From CAZNUM01 sp046861615 (GTDB lineage: Bacteria > Fidelibacterota > Marinisomatia > Marinisomatales > TCS55): a stretch of 14,850 nucleotides of DNA. The notes under the pieces are model-generated. The model was not told the origin of the DNA. It saw nothing but the letters and a program-made list of their open reading frames with translations, and searched no databases. The translations under genes and the position numbers were made by a program. Where the stretch lies: assembly GCA_046861615.1 (NCBI GenBank), contig JBHHUS010000043.1:1-14850 (forward strand), written 5' to 3'. Shown one piece after another: positions 8,221-14,849 of the stretch. Every line of letters begins with the position of its first letter. Position 1 is the first letter of the stretch.

Positions 8221-9306
8221 ATGAACAGTAACATTTATTTGAAAAGGCAAACGGCACTCAAGACCCTTCTGGCGGAACGGGGCCTCGACGGTATGCTGAT
8301 AACAAATCTCACCAATATTCGGTATTTATCCGGGTTTACCGGCTCATCCGCCACTTGTATTGTGCTTCCGGATAAACAGTATTTTATTTCCGACGGACGT
8401 TACGATCAACAGTCCAAACAGGAGGTAAAGGGGTTTCAACGTATCATCGGGAGTGAATCCCATGTTGAAATTATGAGTGCCAGGAAGCAGAATTTGATTC
8501 CTGGCGGCGTAAAATTGGGATATGAGGGAGATCATCTGACTGTAACCCGGTTTAATGAATTAAGAGAACAATTTCCTAAAGTAACCTGGGAAAATTGTCC
8601 CGGAATTTTGGAAGACCTGCAAAGCGTTAAAGACTCCAGTGAAATTGATGCCATTCGAACCGCTGTGGAAATTACAGATGCTGTATTTGAAGAGATTCTA
8701 CCACTTTTAAAGGCGGGAGTGACGGAAAAGACGGTTGCCAACCGATTGGCACTTCGTTATCGGGAATTGGGAGACGGAGAAGCCTATACTCCTATTGTCG
8801 CCGGCGGACCTAACAGCGCTTTACCCCATGCTGTTCCCACCGATCGAACATTTCAGAGCGGTGATTTTATTGTGATTGACGCCGCGGCGAAATATGCCGG
8901 TTACCATGCTGATATGACACGAACGCCGGTAATTGGTCCTGCCACGGATAAACATCGGGAAATTTATGAATTGGTGAAGGGTGCGCAACAGGCTTGTTTG
9001 GATCAAGCTCGGGCTGGGGTTGCTTGCAAAGATCTGGATTCGGCGGCCAGGGATTTTATAACCGCTGGAGGCTATGGAGATTATTTCAATCATGGTACTG
9101 GTCATGGCTTGGGTTTAAATATCCACACCCAACCCCGACTAAGCCAGCTTAGCCGGCAAATATTGGCAGAGAACAATGTTGTCACAGTTGAACCGGGAAT
9201 CTATTTACCGGAATGGGGTGGCGTCCGGATTGAAGATGATATTGTAGTGCAGGCCGATGGCTGTGAAATTCTTAATCAAACACCGCGCGAATTACTCGAG
9301 CTGTAA
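8221..9306 (+). CDS. M24B metallopeptidase (Xaa-Pro dipeptidase/aminopeptidase family)
   Basis: Cytoplasmic metallopeptidase of the pita-bread fold, predicted to cleave Xaa-Pro bonds at peptide N-termini or in dipeptides. It has 361 residues from the ATG at 8221. An in-frame TTG at 8203 is possible, but the ATG gives the usual family start (MNSNIYLKRQTALKTLL). An N-terminal creatinase-like domain (about 5-125) contains MLITNLTNIRYLSGFTGS. The C-terminal catalytic domain carries all five expected metal ligands: Asp220, Asp231, His295 (in HGTGHGLG), Glu324 (VEPG) and Glu338 (RIEDD). The family position often read as LEVHE is LNIHT here. Substrate choice between prolidase and aminopeptidase P cannot be settled from sequence, so no symbol is given. 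Confidence 0.92.
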   Translation: MNSNIYLKRQTALKTLLAERGLDGMLITNLTNIRYLSGFTGSSATCIVLPDKQYFISDGRYDQQSKQEVKGFQRIIGSESHVEIMSARKQNLIPGGVKLGYEGDHLTVTRFNELREQFPKVTWENCPGILEDLQSVKDSSEIDAIRTAVEITDAVFEEILPLLKAGVTEKTVANRLALRYRELGDGEAYTPIVAGGPNSALPHAVPTDRTFQSGDFIVIDAAAKYAGYHADMTRTPVIGPATDKHREIYELVKGAQQACLDQARAGVACKDLDSAARDFITAGGYGDYFNHGTGHGLGLNIHTQPRLSQLSRQILAENNVVTVEPGIYLPEWGGVRIEDDIVVQADGCEILNQTPRELLEL

Positions 9307-9343
9307 TCTGGCTGATATTATTCGTTTAATCTCTATTTGAAAA

Positions 9344-10084
9344 TTGCCTGTGCGAATTGACATTTATCATGATCCGGTGCTTTATAATGCCATTAATGGC
9401 CAAAAGCAGAACGATTTCCCCTTTTACCTGTTCTGGGCTGAAAAGGTGAGGGGTCCTGTTTTGGAACTTGCTTGTGGTACCGGCCGACTGGCGAATCCTC
9501 TGCTTGAAATGGGATTGGAGTATACCGGTCTGGATCAGAGCACTGAATACATCCACTGGTGCCGGGAGCATTTTAGCTGCCGGGCTCACTTTGTTCGGGG
9601 GGACATGCGTGGATTTGATCTGAAAAGTAAATTTGATCTGATTCTGATCGGGTTTAATTCCTTTCTCCACCTTTACAGAGAAGCGGAGGCCATGAAATGC
9701 TTGAAATCGGTTCATCAGCATCTATCTGATTCCGGTCGATTCTTAGTGGATATCTTTGTCCCTGATCCGGAGTTTCTGTACCGGGATGAAAACAAGAATT
9801 ACGATGTCCTTACATTTGAACATCCTGAAGGTGGCTCGTGCAGGGTAAAGGAACAGACTCGCTATGATATTGAAACCGAAATCAACCATATTCACTGGTA
9901 TCTGGATCGGGGGAAAGAAAAGGAAATAATAGAATATGAATTTGATATGCGTATGTATTATCCCGATACGATGGATCGATTACTGACGGAAGCCGGTTTT
10001 GTGATTCAGGAAAAGTGGGGGGATTATGATGGTCAGCCCTTCGACGAAACCAGCCCCCTGCAATTGTATATCTGTTCCGTATGA
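9344..10084 (+). CDS. Class I SAM-dependent methyltransferase
   Basis: A 246-residue Rossmann-fold methyltransferase. SAM-binding motif I is LELACGTGR (40-48), the acidic residue at the end of strand 2 is Asp64 in GLDQS, and motif III is near GDMRGF (86-91), followed by the strand FDLILIGFNSFLHL (97-110). The C-terminal half contains several acidic and aromatic strands (EYEFDMRMYYPDTMDRLL), as in small-molecule or methyltransf_25-like enzymes. The substrate is unknown. No ATG is available near the beginning: TTG at 9344 or GTG at 9350 are the candidate starts. The stop overlaps the next ATG (ATGA, 10081-10084), so it is coupled with the glycosylase gene, but a DNA-repair role should not be assumed from that alone. 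Confidence 0.86.
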   Translation: MPVRIDIYHDPVLYNAINGQKQNDFPFYLFWAEKVRGPVLELACGTGRLANPLLEMGLEYTGLDQSTEYIHWCREHFSCRAHFVRGDMRGFDLKSKFDLILIGFNSFLHLYREAEAMKCLKSVHQHLSDSGRFLVDIFVPDPEFLYRDENKNYDVLTFEHPEGGSCRVKEQTRYDIETEINHIHWYLDRGKEKEIIEYEFDMRMYYPDTMDRLLTEAGFVIQEKWGDYDGQPFDETSPLQLYICSV

Positions 10085-10695
10085 ATATCCCGGAAGCAAT
10101 TAATTATTTAAAACGGGTTGACCCCCAAATGGAAAGACTGATTCAGGAATTTGGTCCGCCGGATTTTACACCGGAGCAGAACTATTTTGAAGCATTGGTG
10201 CGGGCAATTATTTTCCAGCAACTCAGCGGGAAAGCCGCCGGAACTATTTTAAAACGCTTTCTGAACCTGTTTGAAGTAAAACGTTTTCCATCTCCTAAGG
10301 AGGTGTTATCTATTGACTTGACCAACCTTCGGTCCGCAGGCCTTTCCGGTCAGAAAATACGTTATCTCCGGGACCTATCGGAAAAATGGGAGCAAATCCA
10401 GTCGAAGCTGGAAAATAGTGAATCCATGACAGACGAAGAGATCCGGTCTGCCCTGTTGAAAGTAAAGGGAATTGGACCCTGGACGGTGGATATGTTTCTG
10501 ATGTTTACATTAAATCGTCCGGATGTATTCCCCGCCCTGGATCTGGGGATTCGAAAAGGATTCCGGCAACTTCAGGGTGATACTCACCTGCCATCGCCAG
10601 AAACTGTGGGTCAGGCTGCGGAAAAGTGGCGTCCCTACCGGACAGTGGCAGCCTGGTATCTCTGGAAAGTGGTGGATGGTCCGTTTGCCTGGTAA
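10081..10695 (+). CDS. AlkA-like DNA-3-methyladenine glycosylase (HhH-GPD)
   Basis: Base-excision repair glycosylase of the HhH-GPD superfamily, predicted to remove alkylated purines such as 3-methyladenine from DNA. The 204 residues correspond to the catalytic HhH-GPD part without the N-terminal domain of E. coli AlkA. Seen directly: the helical region AIIFQQLSGKAA (about 43-54), the helix-hairpin-helix VKGIGPWTVDMF (128-139) and the catalytic aspartate Asp154 in FPALDLGIRKGF. No C-terminal 4-cysteine iron-sulfur cluster is present, which argues against the EndoIII/MutY branches. The ATG overlaps the methyltransferase stop. No Shine-Dalgarno site is evident, consistent with coupled translation. 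Confidence 0.93.
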   Translation: MNIPEAINYLKRVDPQMERLIQEFGPPDFTPEQNYFEALVRAIIFQQLSGKAAGTILKRFLNLFEVKRFPSPKEVLSIDLTNLRSAGLSGQKIRYLRDLSEKWEQIQSKLENSESMTDEEIRSALLKVKGIGPWTVDMFLMFTLNRPDVFPALDLGIRKGFRQLQGDTHLPSPETVGQAAEKWRPYRTVAAWYLWKVVDGPFAW

Positions 10696-11329
10696 AGCAA
10701 AAGAGTTGAAGTCTGCATTAATTCAGACCGTATTTTTTGATATTGGCGGTGTGCTGATTAACATTCATCCGGAGCGGACAATTCAATATTGGGCCGAGAG
10801 GGCCGGTCTGGATCCAGAAGTGGTTCAGAAGCATTTTCCCGAGGATGATTATTATTCCTATGAACGGGGAGAGATCAACGACCACGAGTTCTTTTCTGCC
10901 TTTATTAATTCACTGCCCGGTTCCGTTGAAATTCATGAAACTGACTTCTGGAAGGGGTGGAAATTGCTTTTGGGAACCGAAAATGGAAGCACTACTATTT
11001 TGAAACAATTAGCCCAAAGTTACCCTGTGTGGTTGCTTTCCAACACTAATCCCCGGCATATCAGAGATGAACTGGGTCGGCGGGTTTCATTCCTGGATTA
11101 TATTGCCGGTGCGGTCTACTCCTTTGATGTGGGTTACCGGAAACCTGATGTAAGGATATTTCACTATGCTTTAAAAAAGGCTGGAGTCCAAGCTCAGGCA
11201 GCCCTGTTTATTGATGATATCAAAGCCAATGTGGATGCTGCAAATGAACTTGGTTTGCAGGTAATTCATTATCGGGGTGATCAGGCACTGAATACAGAAT
11301 TGACTGCTTTAGGTTTACTATCGGAATGA
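10676..11329 (+). CDS. HAD-IA family hydrolase (probable phosphatase)
   Basis: Haloacid dehalogenase superfamily hydrolase with an N-terminal nucleophile motif FFDIGGVL (Asp22 as nucleophile; the usual second acid at +2 is Gly, common in the YihX-like FDxGGVL group), motif II LLSNTN (120-125), motif III Lys156 (RKPD) and motif IV FIDD (Asp180/Asp181). Residues 32-100 form a helical cap. The substrate is unknown; small phosphorylated metabolites are typical. Starting at the ATG at 10676 gives 217 residues and a 20-base overlap with the glycosylase gene. A TTG at 10706, 10 bases past the glycosylase stop, gives MKSALIQTVFFD, a start closer to most family members. The longer open frame reaching upstream to 10523 inside the glycosylase is not credible as coding. 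Confidence 0.88.
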   Translation: MVRLPGKAKELKSALIQTVFFDIGGVLINIHPERTIQYWAERAGLDPEVVQKHFPEDDYYSYERGEINDHEFFSAFINSLPGSVEIHETDFWKGWKLLLGTENGSTTILKQLAQSYPVWLLSNTNPRHIRDELGRRVSFLDYIAGAVYSFDVGYRKPDVRIFHYALKKAGVQAQAALFIDDIKANVDAANELGLQVIHYRGDQALNTELTALGLLSE

Positions 11330-11423
11330 ATTGTACTTTTACCATGTATGGCTCATTGCCACTCAGCATCTGGAACTTGGATGGGGATGTAACCGTGGTG
11401 ATGATAAAATCATATTAAACGTG

Positions 11424-11450
11424 CTCATTACCCCGTAGAATGAGTTTTCT
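11424..11450 (+). terminator. Weak terminator-like hairpin after the HAD gene
   Basis: CTCATT (11424-11429) and AATGAG (11439-11444) form a 6-bp stem with a 9-base loop, followed by TTTTCTT. It lies 95 bases after the HAD stop and upstream of a putative promoter, which is a sensible place to end the upstream operon. The stem is short and low in GC, so it could be chance. Confidence 0.3.
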
Positions 11451-11472
11451 TATGGTATGCAATTAAGTACTA

Positions 11473-11501
11473 TTGATTTTCTAACATCCCTGTCTTATTG
11501 T
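11473..11501 (+). promoter_or_regulatory. Putative sigma70-type promoter for the exported-protein operon
   Basis: TTGATT at 11473-11478 and TATTGT at 11496-11501 are separated by exactly 17 bases, each matching the consensus at four of six positions. It precedes the 11524 gene after a 182-base non-coding gap, the longest in the window, which is where a new transcription unit would be expected. The leader would be about 15 bases. No operator or riboswitch-like structure is visible in 11330-11511. Confidence 0.38.
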
Positions 11502-11513
11502 CTTTAATAATAT

Positions 11514-11520
11514 GGGGAGA
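11514..11520 (+). promoter_or_regulatory. Shine-Dalgarno site deciding the 11524 start
   Basis: GGGGAGA lies three bases before the ATG at 11524 and overlaps the alternative ATG at 11512. This favours 11524, where a signal peptide begins with MNKT, over the longer frame. It is one of the few strong purine-rich sites in the window. Confidence 0.55.
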
Positions 11521-11523
11521 ATA

Positions 11524-12399
11524 ATGAATAAAACAATTGCGGTCTTTCTTATTACTGTGTGTTTTGTATTGCTGAACGGTCAGGAATCTTTGCTGGTACA
11601 ACAGGAAGTTGAACAAGTGAAAATTGTAACTTTGGATGGTGCTGAATACGTAGGCCAGATTGCCCGGGAATCAGATACGGGTATTACACTCACTACGCCC
11701 GCCGGAATCAATATCGATATTCCCCGGGAATCCGTTAAGTCTATTAAACCGTTTGAGGGGAAAATTGTCGGCCAGAAAATATTCAGACCGGACCCCAATA
11801 AAAGTCGGTACCTATTTGCACCCTCTGCCTTTGCCATTGAGTCGGGGAAAGGCTACTGCCGGGATTTTTGTCTTTTCTTTCCTTCAATAAATTATGGTAT
11901 AACGAACAATATATCACTCCAGGCTGGTGTCATCTGGTTTCCGGGGATGCCAATTGCTGATACCCCGATTTTCGCGGCCGCAAAAATAACACTTCTCCAG
12001 CGGGATAAACTGGCGTTGGCCGGCGGTATTGAGTATTTTCGGATTCCGCTCTTTGATCAGGGTTTTGGGATGGGATTCTTCTTTGGAACAGCAACGGTTG
12101 GGGATCGGTTTAATCATGGGTCGCTTTCCCTGGGCTGGGGGTATGTGGAAGAAAAGGGTAACTGGCACGTCGCTGAAAAACCAATTATTGTTCTGGCCGG
12201 GAATAAACGTATGACCGATAATCTGGCTCTGATTACTGAAAATTGGATTCTACCACAAGCTGAGCTAGATGCCATACCGCTATCTTTGGCAGTTCGATTC
12301 TTTGGAAAGAAAATTGCCGTTGATCTGGGCGGAATATTTGTGCTTAAATCTGAGGGGGCTCCCACACCAATTCTGGACTTTACCTATCACTTTGATTGA
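11524..12399 (+). CDS. Exported protein with Sm-like N-terminal domain and beta-rich body
   Basis: A 291-residue protein of unknown function. Residues 1-20 (MNKTIAVFLITVCFVLLNGQ) look like a Sec signal peptide without a lipobox cysteine. Residues about 32-78 alternate short strands (KIVTLDGAEYVGQIA, TGITLTTPAG, IDIPRESVKSI) in the manner of a small Sm-like/SH3-like barrel often found in exported FCB proteins. From RYLFAPSAFAIESGKGY (95-111) onward the protein is rich in alternating hydrophobic strands and glycine (GGIEYF, GMGFFFGTATVGD, SLSLGWGY) and ends FTYHFD. This resembles an outer-membrane or periplasmic beta-barrel of the type seen in Bacteroidota; I recall relatives reading KGEGYYQN where this one has GYCRDFC (Cys112, Cys116). 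Its stop overlaps the start of the YidD-like gene. Confidence 0.75.
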   Translation: MNKTIAVFLITVCFVLLNGQESLLVQQEVEQVKIVTLDGAEYVGQIARESDTGITLTTPAGINIDIPRESVKSIKPFEGKIVGQKIFRPDPNKSRYLFAPSAFAIESGKGYCRDFCLFFPSINYGITNNISLQAGVIWFPGMPIADTPIFAAAKITLLQRDKLALAGGIEYFRIPLFDQGFGMGFFFGTATVGDRFNHGSLSLGWGYVEEKGNWHVAEKPIIVLAGNKRMTDNLALITENWILPQAELDAIPLSLAVRFFGKKIAVDLGGIFVLKSEGAPTPILDFTYHFD

Positions 12400-13022
12400 T
12401 GCGAATTTTACGTGATACTACCTTTCTTTTAGCTCTGAATCTGGCCCCATTTTTAACGGCCCAGACTTTTCCTGCCGACACTATTTTAACTGATCCTGTG
12501 TTGAACGTTGTTGAAAAAACAGCAATTGTACCCATTTACCTGTGGCAACGGTTCTCCTATTCGGCCGATTTTATGAATTGCCAATTTGAGCCCTCCTGTT
12601 CGAATTACATGGCTCAGGCAATTGCGGAGTATGGTGTTCTTCCAGGCGTCATTAGGGGGACTGATCGAATTGTACGGTGTAATCCGGCTGCCCGCCATTA
12701 CCACAGCTTACAGCTTCAGCCCCAATATGCTGCCGATGGCCGACTGTTGGAGCCGATTAACTGGCAACCGGGAAGAACGACAGAGAAGGATCCAAAACTG
12801 GCTCTTGCCTTGTCAGTAGTACCAGGGTTGGGCCGGACCTATGCGGGGCGCCCCATGGATGGACTCTTCAGTTTTTTAATGGTTATCGGCTTTGGTTCCA
12901 ATGCCTACTATTTTCAGCAAGGTCAAAAACCGACAGCCGCTGCCCTGACTGGTATTGCAGCAACTTTATTCTGGGTGGCTGATTTTTACGGTGCTTATCG
13001 AGCAGGACAGCGGGCTCCCTGA
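12399..13022 (+). CDS. Exported YidD-like protein with C-terminal membrane region
   Basis: A 207-residue protein. Residues 1-22 (MRILRDTTFLLALNLAPFLTAQ) resemble a signal peptide with a plausible cut after TA or TAQ. Residues about 38-100 match the YidD family (membrane protein insertion efficiency factor): CQFEPSCSNYMAQAI, then GVLPGVIRGTDRIVRCNP, with the three characteristic cysteines at 61, 67 and 94. The C-terminal part (131-203) has two or three hydrophobic segments, beginning LALALSVVPGLGRTYAGRPMDGLFSFL. Canonical YidD is a cytoplasmic-face protein of about 70-90 residues encoded with rnpA and yidC, so this longer exported form probably does something else or acts on the other face. 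The ATG overlaps the upstream stop by one base; a TTG three bases earlier is possible. No symbol is given because orthology is doubtful. Confidence 0.78.
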   Translation: MRILRDTTFLLALNLAPFLTAQTFPADTILTDPVLNVVEKTAIVPIYLWQRFSYSADFMNCQFEPSCSNYMAQAIAEYGVLPGVIRGTDRIVRCNPAARHYHSLQLQPQYAADGRLLEPINWQPGRTTEKDPKLALALSVVPGLGRTYAGRPMDGLFSFLMVIGFGSNAYYFQQGQKPTAAALTGIAATLFWVADFYGAYRAGQRAP

Positions 13023-13076
13023 AATAATATCTTAATGAGGTTAATGACTATGGGAATAATACTGCTTAAATCAGTG

Positions 13077-13104
13077 AATCTATTCAGCAGCGAATCAATA
13101 GATT
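13077..13104. other. AT-rich hairpin between convergent genes
   Basis: AATCTATT (13077-13084) and AATAGATT (13097-13104) form an 8-bp stem with a 12-base loop, overlapping the stop codon of the minus-strand regulator. It is the only candidate terminator in the 80-base gap between two convergent genes. The stem is AT-rich, and neither strand has a proper T tract after it, so termination here is likely weak at best. Confidence 0.3.
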
Positions 13105-14632
13105 AGAAGTTTTCGAACCCTTTTTGATATAGGAATTTTGTTTTATTAACTATAGTAGGATAACTGAGATTTAATACTCTGGAGAGGACGTTTTTCCGGT
13201 GCCCATGTCGTTTATATAGAAAGGCCAGTGCCTCCCGATCAAAAGCAGTCTCAATTTCCTGACGGGTTAACGACTGACGCTCTTTAATCCAGTCTCTCAA
13301 ACCCAATAAGGAAGGGTCGGTAATAGCCGCTTTTCTGCTGCGTTGCAAGGGGAGCGGATTGCCTTCCTTGGCCAGCCGGGCCCGAAGAGAGTAATAGGTA
13401 GTCGGTTTAATCTTCAGTTTTTTGCACATCTCTTCGGCTGTGTTATTTTGAGCCAGGTGAAACTGGAAGAGTTGCTGATAAAACAGGTCTTTAATTTCTT
13501 TCCAGGATTTACCAATTGTGAATTCGAAAGGATGCTTTGGCGGTAATGGGGATAATCTTTCTGTCGAATGACGTTGTAGAAAACCAACATAAATATCCAC
13601 CGCTTTCCGTCGCTCCCCCGTAAAACTCAATCCCCAGGTTACCTGTTCCGTCGCTGCTTTATAACCAAGGTGATACTGTCTCCGAGCTTCAGTTAATTGA
13701 ACCAGCTTTTCTTCGTACACCTGCCCCAGATAAATATGCTGCCCGGGGATTTGGGAGATGACTGAATGTTGTTTTGCGATTTTATTGGCTTTAGTGACAT
13801 ATTTAATAGTTTTTTGATAGTCACTTAATTGGAAAAATACAAGGCCAATATTTTCACAGGAAAGTGATTTTGTGTAATAACTGGTTGATGATTTGAAATT
13901 ATTTTCAAGTGTTTCTAGAGCCAAATCATATTTTTTTTGCAAAAAGTAATTATAACCAATAGAATTTGTTAAAACACTTTCCAGATCAGTAAAACCATGC
14001 TCTTTAGCAATTTCTAATCCTTCATTAACATATTTAAAACCTAATTTCGGTTGATCTATCTCTGAAAAAATAATACCAATTCGGTTTAGAACTAATATTA
14101 ACTGAATTGGGTAAGGTTTCATTAGATCTAAATAAGGCATTAAAGACTTGATATCCTTTACTTCCTCTGCAAAACATGTGTCCAGCTGATAGCTTGCAAA
14201 AAGACGTAAAATTTTTGAGTCTGTTAAATCTATGGAAAACTGGAAATTTTGAATTGAAAGATCGGGTTCAAAAAGGTGCCTGAACAGTAGTCCTGTTTCA
14301 TAAAGTACATAGGCATACACTTCATCTTTGCTTGGGTTTTTAGAAAGACGATTTTGCTTCTGAGCCAGGAAACGAGCCTGGCTCAGAAGCTTTTTTGCGT
14401 AAAGATAGTTTCCCTCCAATAAATACAACTTGCCGACTCCCGCCATAACAAAGGCTTGCATACGTTCGTCTTCTTTTTCGAGCGCATTGATGTTAATGAA
14501 CAGCTCTTTAATCTGAGCAAGGTCGTAATACCCTATTTGCCCGAAAAAGACGAAAAGTTCGTCTCTACGTACATTGGGTATACTAACTAAAGCCTGTTCT
14601 ATAGCTTTATTTGATTCATTAGAGAGCAGCAT
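13103..14632 (-). CDS. TPR-domain regulator with C-terminal helix-turn-helix segments
   Basis: A 509-residue cytoplasmic protein, not recognised as a named family. Residues about 50-340 are helical repeats of TPR type (for example MAGVGKLYLLEGNYLYAKKL, NSIGYNYFLQKKYDLALETL, NIGLVFFQLSDYQKTIKY). Residues 376-420 (SWKEIKDLF to SLRARL) resemble the Fis-type HTH at the C-terminus of sigma54 activators, with recognition-helix-like IKPTTYYSLRARL. Residues 463-503 contain a second similar pattern, VLNLSYPTIVNKTKFL. No AAA+ domain or receiver is present. I infer a TPR-sensing transcriptional regulator, as the fold combination recalls RRNPP or MalT-like proteins, although those have differently placed or different HTHs. 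AGGA lies three bases before the ATG. The start is 13 bases after the upstream stop. The middle of the gene is markedly AT-rich. Confidence 0.75.
   Translation of the reverse strand: MLLSNESNKAIEQALVSIPNVRRDELFVFFGQIGYYDLAQIKELFININALEKEDERMQAFVMAGVGKLYLLEGNYLYAKKLLSQARFLAQKQNRLSKNPSKDEVYAYVLYETGLLFRHLFEPDLSIQNFQFSIDLTDSKILRLFASYQLDTCFAEEVKDIKSLMPYLDLMKPYPIQLILVLNRIGIIFSEIDQPKLGFKYVNEGLEIAKEHGFTDLESVLTNSIGYNYFLQKKYDLALETLENNFKSSTSYYTKSLSCENIGLVFFQLSDYQKTIKYVTKANKIAKQHSVISQIPGQHIYLGQVYEEKLVQLTEARRQYHLGYKAATEQVTWGLSFTGERRKAVDIYVGFLQRHSTERLSPLPPKHPFEFTIGKSWKEIKDLFYQQLFQFHLAQNNTAEEMCKKLKIKPTTYYSLRARLAKEGNPLPLQRSRKAAITDPSLLGLRDWIKERQSLTRQEIETAFDREALAFLYKRHGHRKNVLSRVLNLSYPTIVNKTKFLYQKGFENF
14356..14396 (+). 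terminator. Intrinsic-terminator-like hairpin antisense within the TPR regulator
   Basis: GCTTCTGAGCCAGG (14356-14369) and CCTGGCTCAGAAGC (14377-14390) are perfect 14-base inverted repeats with a 7-base loop, followed on the plus strand by TTTTTT (14391-14396). This is textbook intrinsic-terminator geometry for plus-strand transcription. It lies inside the minus-strand regulator gene, encoding residues 81-93 there. On the sense strand the stem is followed by AAAAT, so it should not end the regulator's own transcript, though it could pause ribosomes or polymerase. Confidence 0.6.
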
Positions 14633-14645
14633 ATGTCCTGAAAAT

Positions 14646-14849
14646 TTAATTATTCATACCTCCACCTCCAATAGAAACTGGACCGCCCCCGCCTATCTCA
14701 CCGCTACCATCATCGCCTTCCAGACTACGGCCAAGACCTTTATGACCGCCTTTGGCAACGATTGTTTTGGCAAAAATGGTGCCGGGCTTTTTCAGATCAT
14801 GCCAGTTACCGGAAGCATCTTCATATTTCAGGTTTTTGGCTTTGTAAAC
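14646..14849 (-). CDS. Gene with glycine-rich C-terminus, 3' fragment
   Basis: An open frame enters from the right edge and ends at a TAA (complement of 14646-14648). The 67 visible residues begin VYKAKNLKYEDASGNWHDL, continue with a basic stretch KPGTIFAKTIVAKGGHKGLG and finish with an acidic, glycine-rich tail ending EIGGGGPVSIGGGGMNN. It shows no cysteine, membrane segment or recognisable motif. It is on the same strand as the TPR regulator and ends 13 bases before it, so the two are very likely co-transcribed. The start and the true length are outside the window. It could be a structural or secreted protein, or a short peptide precursor; nothing visible decides this. Confidence 0.6.
   Translation of the reverse strand, partial: VYKAKNLKYEDASGNWHDLKKPGTIFAKTIVAKGGHKGLGRSLEGDDGSGEIGGGGPVSIGGGGMNN

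Noticed and set aside
10523..10675. Extended N-terminus for the HAD hydrolase reaching back into the glycosylase gene
   Set aside because: The translation there is the out-of-frame shadow of the glycosylase, and the HAD fold begins at FFDIGGVL just after the later start.
11344..11418. A 24-codon open frame (ATG to TAA) in the gap before the exported-protein operon
   Set aside because: It has no ribosome-binding site, no recognisable motif and a length expected by chance; it overlaps no conserved signal I can see.
12396..12398. TTG as the start of the YidD-like gene
   Set aside because: The ATG directly after it gives the same protein less one residue and is the more likely initiator.
14651..14672. 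GGAGGTGGAGGT followed by ATG on the minus strand, looking like a strong ribosome-binding site and start
   Set aside because: The ATG is followed by only two codons and a stop, and the purine-rich bases are simply the glycine codons of the upstream gene's tail.
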